Notes under the pieces: model-generated | Told to the model about the DNA's origin: nothing | Seen by the model: the letters and a program-made list of their open reading frames with translations, nothing else | Databases searched by the model: none | Translations under genes and position numbers: made by a program | Part shown: positions 9,514-19,213 of the stretch, piece by piece | How the letters are laid out: the number at the start of each line of letters is the position of its first letter | Position numbering within the stretch: the stretch's first letter is position 1 | DNA from: Bartonella phoceensis | GTDB lineage: Bacteria; Pseudomonadota; Alphaproteobacteria; Rhizobiales; Rhizobiaceae | Length of the DNA stretch: 64,000 nucleotides | NCBI RefSeq assembly: GCF_902825145.1 | Contig: NZ_CADEAD010000003.1 | Coordinates: forward strand, 240,912 to 304,911 | Direction of reading: 5' to 3'

Positions 9514-9999
9514 ATGGCAAGATCAATGAAAGGCATTCCTGCTCCCGACTTTGATTTACCGCGTGATGGAGGAAGTAAAATACGCCTTTCTGACTTTCAC
9601 GGAAGATGCGTTGTTTTATATTTTTATCCGAAGGATGACACCAGTGGCTGCACAAATGAAGCGCTTGATTTTACACGATTGAAAACAAAATTTGATGAAA
9701 TTGGAGTTGTTGTTATTGGAATATCTCCAGATAATGTTAAAAAACATGATAAATTTAAAACAAAACATACGCTTGATCTCATTCTCGTTTCGGATGAAGA
9801 AAAAATGGCACTTGATGCTTACGGTGTTTGGGTTGAAAAAAGTATGTATGGACGCAAATATATGGGCGTTGAACGAAGCACTTTTTTAATTGATGCAAAT
9901 GGGAAAATAGCAGAAGAGTGGCGTAAAGTTAGTGTGCCTGGACATGCTGATAAAGTATTAGCTGCTGCTGTACTTTTATATCATAATAGCAGTTCATAA
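9514..9999 (+). CDS. bcp: thioredoxin-dependent peroxiredoxin, BCP/PrxQ type
   Basis: This 161-residue peroxiredoxin reduces hydrogen peroxide and organic peroxides. The active-site segment YPKDDTSGCTNEA places the peroxidatic cysteine at C46. The usual PrxQ resolving cysteine five residues later is replaced (position 51 is leucine), so it resembles the BCP forms lacking that cysteine; C32 is the only other nearby cysteine. The N-terminal PAPDFDLP and the later SDEEKMALDAYGVW are family hallmarks. The gene stands alone, about 200 bases after tyrS. Confidence 0.93.
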   Translation: MARSMKGIPAPDFDLPRDGGSKIRLSDFHGRCVVLYFYPKDDTSGCTNEALDFTRLKTKFDEIGVVVIGISPDNVKKHDKFKTKHTLDLILVSDEEKMALDAYGVWVEKSMYGRKYMGVERSTFLIDANGKIAEEWRKVSVPGHADKVLAAAVLLYHNSSS

Positions 10000-10129
10000 C
10001 CTTGTAACGCAATGCATTTATAAAATATAAAGCCTCCCTCCCCAACTGGTTTTATTTTACCAACTGTTAAATCTGAGCGTAACAATACAGAATTCACATC
10101 CTCCAAAACTTAAAAAAATTCATGTACGA

Positions 10130-11258
10130 TTAATCAATATCTTTAATTTCTTGAACTTTTCCATAAATGCGTCGGGCCAGTGTCGCCTCTATAAATGCAT
10201 CTAAATTGCCATTAAGTACGGATTGTGGATCAGTGTTTTCAACGCCTGTACGCAAATCTTTAACAAGCTGATAAGGTTGAAGAACATAAGATCTAATTTG
10301 ATGTCCCCATCCAATCTCTGTTTTAGAAGCTTCAATGGCATTCGTTTCTTCTTCTCTTTTTTTGAGTTCTTCTTCATAAAGTCTTGCGCGCAACATAGAC
10401 CATGCAGTCGCTCGATTTTTATGTTGAGAACGCTCCGTTTGACATTGGACAACAATACCCGTTTTTATATGTGTGATACGAACTGCAGAATCCGTCGTAT
10501 TGACGTGTTGGCCTCCAGCTCCTGATGCACGATATGTATCAATACGAACATCTGCTTCTGAAACATCGACTTCAATATTATTATCAATGACTGGGTAAAC
10601 CCAAATGCTTGCAAAAGAGGTATGGCGCTTTGCATTTGAATCAAACGGCGAAATACGTACCAAACGGTGTACACCTGATTCTGTTTTCAACATACCATAA
10701 GCGTTATGCCCTTTCACGATAAGAGTTGCTGATTTTATGCCTGCTTCTTCTCCATCATGAATTTCTAATAGTTCAACTTTCATTTCATGCTGTTCAGCCC
10801 AGCGCGTATACATGCGTAAAAGCATAGAAGCCCAATCTTGACTTTCTGTACCTCCTGCACCAGCATGAATTTCTAAATAAGTATCGTTTGGATCTGCTTC
10901 TCCTGAAAGAAGCACATCAATTTGCCTTTTATCTATCTCATTCTTAAGATTGCGTATTGCATTTTCTGCATCAGTGATAATTTCAGTATCACTTTCTTCC
11001 TCACCCATCGCAATTAACTCAATGCACTCTTCAAGTTTTTTTGTAAATGAACGAATATTATTGATTGAATAATCAAGACGCTGACGCTCACGCATCATAT
11101 CTTGCGCTTGTTGCGCATTATTCCAAAGTTTGGGATCTTCTGCTTTCTGATTGAGATACTCTAGGCGTTTTAGTGATTGATCCCAGTCAAAGATGCCTCC
11201 TTAGCAACTTAATTGCTTGTTGAATCTCATCGACTAATATTTCTATTTCTGCCCGCAT
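10130..11258 (-). CDS. prfB: peptide chain release factor 2, expressed through programmed +1 frameshift
   Basis: RF2 recognises UGA and UAA and triggers peptide release. The gene starts at ATG 11258 and reads 23 codons to an in-frame TGA at 11187-11189. A +1 shift at CTT (skipping T 11189) continues at 11188 to the stop at 10130, giving about 375 residues, the normal RF2 length. The SPF stop-codon-recognition tripeptide lies at residues 203-205 and GGQ at 248-250 (ASGAGGQHVN), close to the E. coli positions. Reading only the long open frame would wrongly start the protein at an internal ATG at 11098. It is the third gene after the amidase and PBP1a, a conserved alphaproteobacterial order. Confidence 0.96.
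11186..11201 (-). promoter_or_regulatory. prfB programmed +1 frameshift site
   Basis: On the minus strand the order is AGGAGG (11196-11201), CAT, CTT, TGA, C. This is an internal Shine-Dalgarno three bases before a slippery CTT followed by the poor UGA-C stop context. It matches the classical RF2 autoregulation signal: low RF2 slows termination at UGA and favours the shift. The downstream +1 frame is open and continuous with RF2. Confidence 0.96.
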
Positions 11259-11443
11259 AATTTAATACCGTAGTTTTTATTTTTTAAGAATGTTTCATTA
11301 TCCTGCTTAGCATTTTATACAAACGCAATGACCATAGTAAGGGGATATAGCTTCACCAACCTATTTACTGTAGCTACACTACCAAATAGATAAAAATAAC
11401 CTTACTCCATTCATCAGTCATATAACAAAGAGAATTTTGTCGA

Positions 11444-13909
11444 TTAATACAATCCACCTGTACCGCTTTCAAGAGCTTTGTTAACCTGTGGAGAAGTTGT
11501 TCCTGAAGGAATACCTTCTTGAAAAGAGTTTGTGCCACCAATGACCTGATATATATCAGCAGGTCCAGTTCCTGGTTTAAATGCTTCTATAATAACATCA
11601 CGATCTCCTCTTTCCGCGAGCATACCTGTCCTACGATTAATAGGCATTGAAATCATGCCCTTTGGCATTTTAAATGGTACATCTGGTTTTCCTTTTAGAG
11701 CTTCTCCCACAAATTCACCAAAAATAGGTGCTGCCAGTGAACTCCCCGTTCCGTGATATCCTAATGGTGCGGGTTGATCATAACCAATAAAAATACCAAC
11801 AACAAGATCAGGAGTAAAACCCATAAACCACACATCTTTAGAATCATTAGTGGTTCCCGTTTTAGCAGCAATATGTCGATTAAGATAACGTAGACGTGCT
11901 GCTGTACCGTGCTGAACAACTCCCTCCATCATTGATGTAATCTGATAAGCCGTCATAGGATCAAGAACTTGATCTCGCTCATCGACCAATTTGGGTTCAC
12001 TTTGATTATCCCACGTCTGAACATTACAATTTTCACAGAGACGATCATCATGACGGTAAATTGTTTTCCCATAACGATCTTGAATTCTGTCTATCAGAGA
12101 AGGATTAATAGAGCGTCCACCATTAGCTATCACTGAATAAGCTGTAACCATTCGTAAGACTGTTGTTTCAGCAGCCCCTAAAGCCATGGGGAGATAAGGT
12201 TGCAATTTATCCACAATACCAAAACGCTCTGCATACTCAGCAACAAGAGACATCCCCATATCATAGGCAAGACGTACTGTCATAAGATTACGGGAATTTT
12301 CAATGCCATAACGCAGTGTTGAAGGTCCCGAAAATGTACCACCATAATTTTTAGGTTGCCAAATCTCACCATTATATTGACGAATTTCAATAGGACCATC
12401 TAAAACAACTGAGGCTGGGGTATATCCATTATCGAGTGCTGCTGCGTACACAATGGGCTTAAATGCAGAACCAGGTTGACGGTAGGCTTGTGTTGCACGA
12501 TTAAATTCAGATGCAGCAAAAGAAAATCCTCCCACCATTGCAAGAACACGCCCTGAGTCAGGATTCATAGCAACAATTGCACCCTCAACCTTTGGAATTT
12601 GTTGTAAACGATAAATGCCGTTTGTATTGGGTACTTTTTCAACAAAAATCACATCTCCAACTTGCAGAACATGAGATAAACTCTGAACAACTTTTCGATG
12701 GCTATTTTCTTTCACAACATTTAATGCCCATTTTGAATCGTTTTCAGATAAAATAGCAGTCTCCCGCTTTTTTGATAACAAACCTGAAGCTTCGCGCTGC
12801 GGCTGTAAACCAATCTCCACTTTATTATTATCTGTAGAAAGCACAACGGCTAAATGCCATTCAGGAACATCCCTTAATCCTGTAATATTTGCAAGTTCTA
12901 TACCCCAATCATCTTTCTTATCAATATGATCATAAGCGCCACGCCAACCTTGTGAATGATCAAACTTAACTAATCCATTGTGTAAAGCGCGTCGAGCAAG
13001 GAATTGTAAATGAGGATCAAGCGTTGTACGAATTGAAAGCCCGCCTTCGTAAAGTGTTTTGGCGCCATAACGATTTATTAAACGGCGACGTACTTCTTCA
13101 GTAAAATAGTCAGCAGCAAAAACGTAGTTATCATTACCGCGTATTGTCGCTCCTAAAGGCTTGGCTTTAGCTTTTTCTCCTTGTTCATGGGGTACATACC
13201 CATTTGCAACCATTCGATCTATAACCCAATTGCGTCGATTAATAGCACGTTGAGTGTTTCTGAATGGATCATAATTTGCTGGCCCTTTTGGAAGAGCAGC
13301 CAAATAAGCACACTGTTCTAGCGTCAGATCATTGACAGATTTATTGAAGTAACTCAAAGAAGCAGCAGCAATGCCATAATTACCACGGCCAAGATAAATT
13401 TCGTTGAGATAAAGCTCAAGAATATGATCTTTTGAATAAGTCTTCTCAATACGCATCGCTAAAATAGCTTCCTTTAATTTACGTTCTAATGTTACCTCTG
13501 AACTTAAAAGGAAGTTTTTAGCGACTTGTTGTGTAATAGTTGACGCACCCTCCGGGCGTTTTCCAGAACCAATATTACGAATATTATTGATCAAAGCGCG
13601 AGAAAGTCCTTCAGGATCTAAGCCAAAATGACGATAAAAATTTTTGTCTTCGGCAGAAATAAAAGCCTCTTTAAGAATTTTTGGTATTGACTGAATTGGC
13701 AAATAAAGGCGATGTTTTGTTGCAAACTCCGCCATAAGACTACCATCAGCGGCATGAACACGTGTCATCACAGATGGTTCATAAAGCGCAAGAATTTCAT
13801 AATCAGGAAGCGCACTCTTCTGCTCCTGTGCTATCACGCTTTGTATCATTGCTTTTCCAACCATAAGAGTGATAACAAAACTAAGAAGATATCTAAAAAA
13901 AATCATCAT
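11444..13909 (-). CDS. mrcA: penicillin-binding protein 1a, bifunctional transglycosylase/transpeptidase
   Basis: This class A PBP polymerises and cross-links peptidoglycan at the outer face of the inner membrane. In numbering from the longest frame, an N-terminal membrane anchor occupies residues 10-30. The GT51 domain follows with the catalytic glutamate in SAEDKNFYRH (E95) and GASTITQQVAKN. The transpeptidase has SAFK (S489), SRN (547-549) and KTGTT (691-695). The longest frame opens with a TTG at 13933; the ATG at 13909 (or the adjacent one at 13906) begins a hydrophobic signal-anchor of usual form and is preferred, although the nearest AGGA is about 17 bases away. Length is about 821 residues. 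prfB follows downstream. Confidence 0.94.
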   Translation of the reverse strand: MMIFFRYLLSFVITLMVGKAMIQSVIAQEQKSALPDYEILALYEPSVMTRVHAADGSLMAEFATKHRLYLPIQSIPKILKEAFISAEDKNFYRHFGLDPEGLSRALINNIRNIGSGKRPEGASTITQQVAKNFLLSSEVTLERKLKEAILAMRIEKTYSKDHILELYLNEIYLGRGNYGIAAASLSYFNKSVNDLTLEQCAYLAALPKGPANYDPFRNTQRAINRRNWVIDRMVANGYVPHEQGEKAKAKPLGATIRGNDNYVFAADYFTEEVRRRLINRYGAKTLYEGGLSIRTTLDPHLQFLARRALHNGLVKFDHSQGWRGAYDHIDKKDDWGIELANITGLRDVPEWHLAVVLSTDNNKVEIGLQPQREASGLLSKKRETAILSENDSKWALNVVKENSHRKVVQSLSHVLQVGDVIFVEKVPNTNGIYRLQQIPKVEGAIVAMNPDSGRVLAMVGGFSFAASEFNRATQAYRQPGSAFKPIVYAAALDNGYTPASVVLDGPIEIRQYNGEIWQPKNYGGTFSGPSTLRYGIENSRNLMTVRLAYDMGMSLVAEYAERFGIVDKLQPYLPMALGAAETTVLRMVTAYSVIANGGRSINPSLIDRIQDRYGKTIYRHDDRLCENCNVQTWDNQSEPKLVDERDQVLDPMTAYQITSMMEGVVQHGTAARLRYLNRHIAAKTGTTNDSKDVWFMGFTPDLVVGIFIGYDQPAPLGYHGTGSSLAAPIFGEFVGEALKGKPDVPFKMPKGMISMPINRRTGMLAERGDRDVIIEAFKPGTGPADIYQVIGGTNSFQEGIPSGTTSPQVNKALESGTGGLY

Positions 13910-14063
13910 CGAAACGACTACCGCTTTCCTCAAAATTGATCAAAGAAAAAATATGTTATCTCACCAACACCACGCGGATATCTCTGCTAGACTGAGATAA
14001 AGAGAAAACTGTTTTCTCTCTTTTACCTAGAGGCTAGCATTGATACTCTATTTTCTCACAAAT

Positions 14064-15293
14064 TTAAAGAGGTTGCATAATTTTCTGTCTATACTCAGCA
14101 AATTGACGAATAGAATACGCAAGAGAGCTAGCCATTTTTTTTCTCCATTGAGAATTACTTAATAATCTTTCATCCTCTTTATTCGATAAATAACCCATCT
14201 CTATCAAGACAGAGGGTATATTTGAAGCTCTTAACACTTGAAAATCAGCATATCGATGAGGGTTATTTATCAGATTGATATTACTTTTTGATAAGTTTGA
14301 AACAACATTATTTGCAAAATTCACCGAAAATGCATGCGTTTCACGTCGGGTAAGATCGATCAAAATATCTGTAACTTCAAGCGTTTCATCTGCAGGCAAA
14401 CCATCTAAAAGATCAACTTTATTTTCACTTTCAGCTAAAGATTTCGCAATAGCATCAGATGCCTTGTCTGATATAGTATACACTGTGGCACCGCGAAAAG
14501 AAGGTACATCAATTGTATCTGCATGAATAGATATAAAAAGATCAGCTTCAAAATCTTGAGCTTTTTTAACTCTTTCACTTAACCTTAAAAAGACATCGGA
14601 ATCACGCGTTAAAGCAACCGTGATATGAGAATCTTTTTCTAATTCATCTCGTAGAACACGTGCAAAGGCCAGTGTTACATCTTTTTCTAAAATACCGCTA
14701 ACACCTCGTGCACCACCATCAATTCCTCCATGTCCAGGATCAAGAACAACACGAAAATTAGGTGTTGGCATTCTTTGTGTTTTTACATCGAGATTAGCTT
14801 TTTGCTGTTTTTTTAATATCTCATAAAATTTTTCTTGTGTGCTTTTACTAATATCAATCAACAATTGCCATAAACCATTCTCTAATCTTTGTACTGTAGT
14901 CTTTTCAACAACAAAAGCACTTTTGCTTGTCAAAATAATGCGTGAAGTTCGTATATCAGATAAACCATAACGCACATTTGACAGCATACCTGATAATATA
15001 TTTTGTTTCTTTAAAGAAGTACGTTGCGCTGAAAAATCAACGTTAGGTAAATTGACAACTAAACGTGCAGGTCTATCCAAAATCTGCAAACGAACATTTG
15101 GTTCAGCATTAAAAACCGCAATAATACGCGTATGCGCACTATCACCAATAGCTCGCAAATTGATAAGTTTAAAGGTATCTGAAGCTCGGATATCCGTTTG
15201 GAATATCAAAAAAAACAACAAACAATACAGGATGTATAAAAAAACACCCCAACAGGCTACTTTCAGCTTTTTTGTAGAAAAATCTCTTATCAT
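14064..15293 (-). CDS. N-acetylmuramoyl-L-alanine amidase (AmiC-like, AMIN plus Amidase_3)
   Basis: This periplasmic zinc amidase cleaves the stem peptide from N-acetylmuramic acid during cell separation. It is about 409 residues. The order is an N-terminal hydrophobic segment (about residues 15-35) acting as signal or anchor, an AMIN-like beta domain (about 40-150) and the Amidase_3 catalytic domain (about 180-405). Zinc and catalytic residues are visible in VLDPGHGGIDGGARG, LEKDVTL, LFISIHADT and the C-terminal VLIEMGYLSNKED. The ATG at 15293 is chosen over a TTG at 15299. It precedes PBP1a, so the neighbours form a cell-wall module. Confidence 0.92.
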   Translation of the reverse strand: MIRDFSTKKLKVACWGVFLYILYCLLFFLIFQTDIRASDTFKLINLRAIGDSAHTRIIAVFNAEPNVRLQILDRPARLVVNLPNVDFSAQRTSLKKQNILSGMLSNVRYGLSDIRTSRIILTSKSAFVVEKTTVQRLENGLWQLLIDISKSTQEKFYEILKKQQKANLDVKTQRMPTPNFRVVLDPGHGGIDGGARGVSGILEKDVTLAFARVLRDELEKDSHITVALTRDSDVFLRLSERVKKAQDFEADLFISIHADTIDVPSFRGATVYTISDKASDAIAKSLAESENKVDLLDGLPADETLEVTDILIDLTRRETHAFSVNFANNVVSNLSKSNINLINNPHRYADFQVLRASNIPSVLIEMGYLSNKEDERLLSNSQWRKKMASSLAYSIRQFAEYRQKIMQPL

Positions 15294-15895
15294 AAGCAAA
15301 ATATTTCATATCCTACAGTATTGACACCTCGTATCACCCTTCTACAAAGCAATACTCAAATTTACTTGATCTTCTTCAAGAAATGCTGAATTCTTCCATT
15401 TTAATCAATAAAAAAACTAAATTAAGGCAATAAGGATATTATAATGGGATGTATTTATATTGTTACTTGCCAAAACCATGATATCAACATAAAAGAATAT
15501 TTACGCTTTCTAGCTGATAGTAACCATCTGAATTATTTGTAGTCCATATTAAGTTGTCTTTAGAGGATTTGTTGTACGTTACACATTTAGGCTTTTTATG
15601 GATGAAAATTTTTTATGTCATAAAAGCTAGGATTGCGCTATTTAAGATTCGTGTGTTCGGATGTCCGAACTATTTTAAAGATTGTTTTACCGGAGACTTA
15701 TAAAAGTTATGAGTCATACAAAACAAATGGAGATGACGATTAGAAATGCTGTAAATGCGACCATACATCTGCACGCAGTGTCCCATCCTGTTTTGCTGGT
15801 ACCCCCCTTTTATGGCAGACAGCCTCTCGCATTTGCGAATAGTTATATTGTTCGTTTGAGTAAAGTTGTGCATGTCGCCTTCAGGATTTTAATTT
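15294..15895 (+). promoter_or_regulatory. long upstream/leader region of rne
   Basis: About 600 bases separate the divergent amidase and rne starts. I see no convincing gene; a 96-codon frame from 15682 runs into rne in another frame and looks like no known protein. The main structure is a perfect 7-bp inverted repeat, GTTCGGA-TG-TCCGAAC, at 15655-15670. RNase E autoregulates through its 5' untranslated region in other proteobacteria, so a structured leader is plausible, but the extent of the transcript is not shown by sequence. Confidence 0.45.
15655..15670. repeat. perfect inverted repeat GTTCGGA-TG-TCCGAAC in rne leader
   Basis: Two 7-bp arms are separated by only 2 bases. In RNA a 2-base loop would be strained, so as DNA it could be a dimer-binding operator; as RNA it could open into a smaller stem. 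It lies 226 bases before the rne start and is clearly more GC-rich than its surroundings. Confidence 0.6.
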
Positions 15896-18511
15896 ATGTC
15901 AAACAAAATGCTTATAGATGCCTCCCATCCGGAGGAAACACGTGTTGTTGTTGTCCATGGCAACAAAATTGAAGAACTTGATTTTGAATCAGAACATAAA
16001 AAGCAGCTTAAGGGGAATATTTATCTAGCACGTATTACACGTGTAGAGCCATCACTCCAAGCGGCTTTTGTCGAATATGGTGGCAATCGCCACGGTTTCT
16101 TGACATTTTCTGAAATTCATCCTGATTATTATCAAATTCCTATTGCTGACCGTCTCGCTCTTCTTGAAGAAGAAGAAAAAGCTGCTGTAGGAGAAAATTA
16201 TGTAGACAGCTCTACTGAAGAAACAAACAAACATAAAAAACGCTCCAGAAAAACAAAAAAAGAGGCGCATAACAATGTCATGGCAGCAGATATTGAGAAT
16301 GATATAATATCTGAAGAAATGGCAATTGATGAAACAGAAGAAGTATTTAGTGCAAGTGCTTCTCATGATGATATCGAAATGGTTGGTGCAGAGGATGTGC
16401 GTGAAGAACTTCCTACCTATCAACGAAAACAAGGACGTCAATATAAAATTCAAGAGGTGATTAAACGGCGTCAAATTTTGTTGGTGCAAGTCATTAAGGA
16501 AGAACGCGGTAATAAAGGTGCTGCACTCACAACATATTTATCCCTAGCAGGTCGTTATTCTGTTTTAATGCCTAATACAGCACGTGGTGGTGGCATTTCA
16601 CGAAAAATCACGAATATACAAGATCGCAAACGTCTTAAAGAAATTGTAAAAGAATTAGCAGTTCCCAAAGGTATGGGCGTTATCTTACGAACTGCTGGAG
16701 CAAATAGAACAAAAGCTGAGATTAAACGCGATTATGAATATCTCACGCGACTATGGGATACTGTACGCACTTTGACACTTAAATCTACAGCACCGTGTCT
16801 TGTTCACGAAGAAAGCAATCTCATAAAACGTTCTATACGAGATCTTTATAACAAGAATATCAACAAAATTCTTGTTTCTGGTGAACAAGGATATCGTGAA
16901 GCAAAAGACTTTATGCGTATGCTCATGCCAAGCCACGCAAAAGTTGTACAACCTTACCGCGACCCCGTTCCCATTTTCGCATGCAACAACATCGAAATTC
17001 AACTTGATAAAATGTTGCATCCACAAGTTTCTTTAAAATCTGGTGGTTACCTTGTTATTAATCAAACAGAAGCGCTTGTTGCTATTGATGTTAATTCTGG
17101 CCGTTCTACCAAAGAGCTTTCTGTAGAAAAAACAGCATTACAAACCAATCTCGAAGCAGCAGAAGAAATAGCACGTCAATTACGTTTACGTGATCTTGCT
17201 GGCTTGATTGTGATTGATTTTATCGATATGCTTGAGGAGCGTAATGTCAGATTAGTAGAAAAAAAGTTGAAAGATTGCTTAAAAAGTGATCGTGCCCGTA
17301 TTCAAGTTGGTCACATTTCACACTTTGGCCTTTTGGAAATGAGTCGTCAGCGTATTCGTGTGTCAGTTTTAGAAAGCACAACACAACCCTGCCCTCATTG
17401 TGCTGGAACAGGAAATATCCGTTCTGAATCCTCAATTGCGTTACATGTTATGCGTTCAATTGAAGAATATCTTCTTCATAACCCCCAACATAACATTATT
17501 GTACGAACGCCTGTAACAACAGCACTTTATGTATTAAACCATAAACGTAATATTCTTGTTAATCTAGAGACACGTTTTAAACTCAATATCAGTATTGAAG
17601 CAGATGATAGCGTTGGAACGCAACATCTTATTATTTCTAAAGGCGCAATAGCAGAAGCAATATCTCAGCCTTCATTGATCTCTGAAGATAACAATAAAGA
17701 AGAAGTTGAAGATGAAATCTTAATAGACGACAGTCCTTCTATCGAAAATAAAATACCCGTTGAAACAAACCAGAAACGTCGGCGTAAAAATCGTCAAGAT
17801 GAGATTAATGACGATTCTCTTTCCACTACTCATAAAAAAGACGATACACTAAATGATGATTCTCGTCGTCGGGGACGTCGTCGGGGACGTCGTGGTGGTC
17901 GCCGTAATCAGGACAACGGTTCTTATCAGATTCGTATTCCTTATGCAGAACCGGTAGGGGATTTTGGTAAGAATGCCTTAGAAGAAATTAAAACAGCATA
18001 TCGCAAACACCGTATTCCAGCTGTAAAATCTGTTCCGTTGGAAGAAATGAAAAATGATATACAACAAGATGAAACTGTAAGAATTTCCACAGTTGTTAAA
18101 CCCAAAAAACGCAAAGCGCGTTCTTCAAAAACAGTACAAAACCAGCAAGCCATTGAAAATGACCAGAATGTAGCTGTACCAGAATCTTTAGAAAAAAAAT
18201 CTACAACCGACCCAATACATAAGATTACAACAAAAAAAGTAGATGAATCTACGCATGAAGTAGTGGAAAAGACTTCTAAAAATAGCAAAAAAACAACACG
18301 TAAAATACGTAAAAAATCACTCTCTAAAGAATCGGAAGTAATAAAAGAAACCTCAGAGCAGAAAACTGTGAATGAGGAATTTTTTGAGCAAACTCCGCCC
18401 AAAGTGGAAGAGAAAGCCAATCATCCTGTTGTTATATCATCAATTCCTCATGATGTGCCCAAAACTGAGCGTATTGGGTGGTGGAATCGTAGAAAGCTTT
18501 CCAAAAGTTAA
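15896..18511 (+). CDS. rne: ribonuclease E
   Basis: This endoribonuclease is the core of mRNA decay and rRNA processing, 871 residues. The N-terminus MLIDASHPEETRV leads into an S1 domain interrupted by a charged insertion (about residues 95-175, rich in Glu then Lys/Arg), a feature known from alphaproteobacterial RNase E. The catalytic aspartates are D398 in AIDVNSGRST and D441 in VIDFIDM. The zinc-link is CPHC (499-502). The C-terminal third is low-complexity, with an arginine-rich block near 660-675 (RRRGRRRGRRGGRR) and long Lys/Glu stretches, as expected for the unstructured degradosome scaffold. RNase J is also encoded in this window. Confidence 0.96.
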   Translation: MSNKMLIDASHPEETRVVVVHGNKIEELDFESEHKKQLKGNIYLARITRVEPSLQAAFVEYGGNRHGFLTFSEIHPDYYQIPIADRLALLEEEEKAAVGENYVDSSTEETNKHKKRSRKTKKEAHNNVMAADIENDIISEEMAIDETEEVFSASASHDDIEMVGAEDVREELPTYQRKQGRQYKIQEVIKRRQILLVQVIKEERGNKGAALTTYLSLAGRYSVLMPNTARGGGISRKITNIQDRKRLKEIVKELAVPKGMGVILRTAGANRTKAEIKRDYEYLTRLWDTVRTLTLKSTAPCLVHEESNLIKRSIRDLYNKNINKILVSGEQGYREAKDFMRMLMPSHAKVVQPYRDPVPIFACNNIEIQLDKMLHPQVSLKSGGYLVINQTEALVAIDVNSGRSTKELSVEKTALQTNLEAAEEIARQLRLRDLAGLIVIDFIDMLEERNVRLVEKKLKDCLKSDRARIQVGHISHFGLLEMSRQRIRVSVLESTTQPCPHCAGTGNIRSESSIALHVMRSIEEYLLHNPQHNIIVRTPVTTALYVLNHKRNILVNLETRFKLNISIEADDSVGTQHLIISKGAIAEAISQPSLISEDNNKEEVEDEILIDDSPSIENKIPVETNQKRRRKNRQDEINDDSLSTTHKKDDTLNDDSRRRGRRRGRRGGRRNQDNGSYQIRIPYAEPVGDFGKNALEEIKTAYRKHRIPAVKSVPLEEMKNDIQQDETVRISTVVKPKKRKARSSKTVQNQQAIENDQNVAVPESLEKKSTTDPIHKITTKKVDESTHEVVEKTSKNSKKTTRKIRKKSLSKESEVIKETSEQKTVNEEFFEQTPPKVEEKANHPVVISSIPHDVPKTERIGWWNRRKLSKS

Positions 18512-18513
18512 AA

Positions 18514-18544
18514 AAACCGCTATAAAATATATTCATAGCGGTTT
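18514..18544 (-). terminator. intrinsic terminator between rne and the IalB-family gene
   Basis: A perfect 10-bp stem (AAACCGCTAT and ATAGCGGTTT) encloses an 11-base loop. On the minus strand the stem ends in a run of six T, so it best serves the IalB-family gene; on the plus strand only three T follow, but it may also stop rne transcripts, whose stop codon is right beside it. Confidence 0.8.
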
Positions 18545-18601
18545 AAAATACATAAACACAGAAAAAACTTCGAAAGAAGCTCTTCTTATATTGTATATTG
18601 A

Positions 18602-19213
18602 TTAGTTTTGTTTAGCTTTTTCTTGCTCAGCACGCATACGATCTTCGATCTCTTTTTGCTTTGATTGAATGGCTTGTTGCAGCTTTATTTGTTCTTGTTG
18701 AAAATCTTTTTCTTCCATACCAGGACCCGTGTATGCAGCTGTGAACCCATTAAGAGAAAATTCAATAGGATTAGGCGAACCACGGAAATTAATTGTGGTG
18801 ATAACCATTTTTGAACCACTTTTCATAGCAGTAATCAGCTTATCATCTAAAACATCATTAGCAATACAGCTCGGTCCATTACAAATAATATAAGGAATTT
18901 TCTTAGAGAAATTATCCCCTATTTGAATATGAACACCTTCTGGCAAAAAACGACCTGTAGGCACTTGAATGCCTATGCGTTTTTCATTTTGTTTCCCTTT
19001 TAATTCAACAAGATTAAAAGCCGTCAAAGGCTGTCCAGTATTTGACACAACAGTATTCATTGTATTACAAACATCAACGTCATGCTGCTTACTACAAACC
19101 TTGTACCAACCTTGAGATAAGGTTTGCGCACTCGCAGAAGTATGAATTGTAAGAAAAAGGGCAACAGCCCCAGCTAATACTGAAACAACAGAATAAACAT
19201 TTTTATGCGACAT
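18602..19213 (-). CDS. invasion-associated locus B (IalB) family secreted protein
   Basis: This 203-residue protein has a signal peptide (about residues 1-29, ending ASAQ) and an IalB domain (about 33-170) with four cysteines at 40, 49, 111 and 116, which could form two disulfides. A charged helical tail rich in Gln, Lys and Glu (about 172-203) follows and is likely a coiled coil. IalB was linked to erythrocyte invasion in Bartonella bacilliformis, but paralogues occur across Rhizobiales and most have no proven function, so this should not be read as the invasion gene itself. It converges on rne and shares a terminator with it. Confidence 0.88.
   Translation of the reverse strand: MSHKNVYSVVSVLAGAVALFLTIHTSASAQTLSQGWYKVCSKQHDVDVCNTMNTVVSNTGQPLTAFNLVELKGKQNEKRIGIQVPTGRFLPEGVHIQIGDNFSKKIPYIICNGPSCIANDVLDDKLITAMKSGSKMVITTINFRGSPNPIEFSLNGFTAAYTGPGMEEKDFQQEQIKLQQAIQSKQKEIEDRMRAEQEKAKQN

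Noticed and set aside
10021..10075. Possible terminator TGGT-TTTATTTT-ACCA between bcp and prfB
   Set aside because: The stem is only four pairs and no T run follows on either strand.
15682..15972. 96-codon frame in the rne leader
   Set aside because: It overlaps the rne start in another frame, has no ribosome-binding site and no recognisable features; the leader explanation is better.
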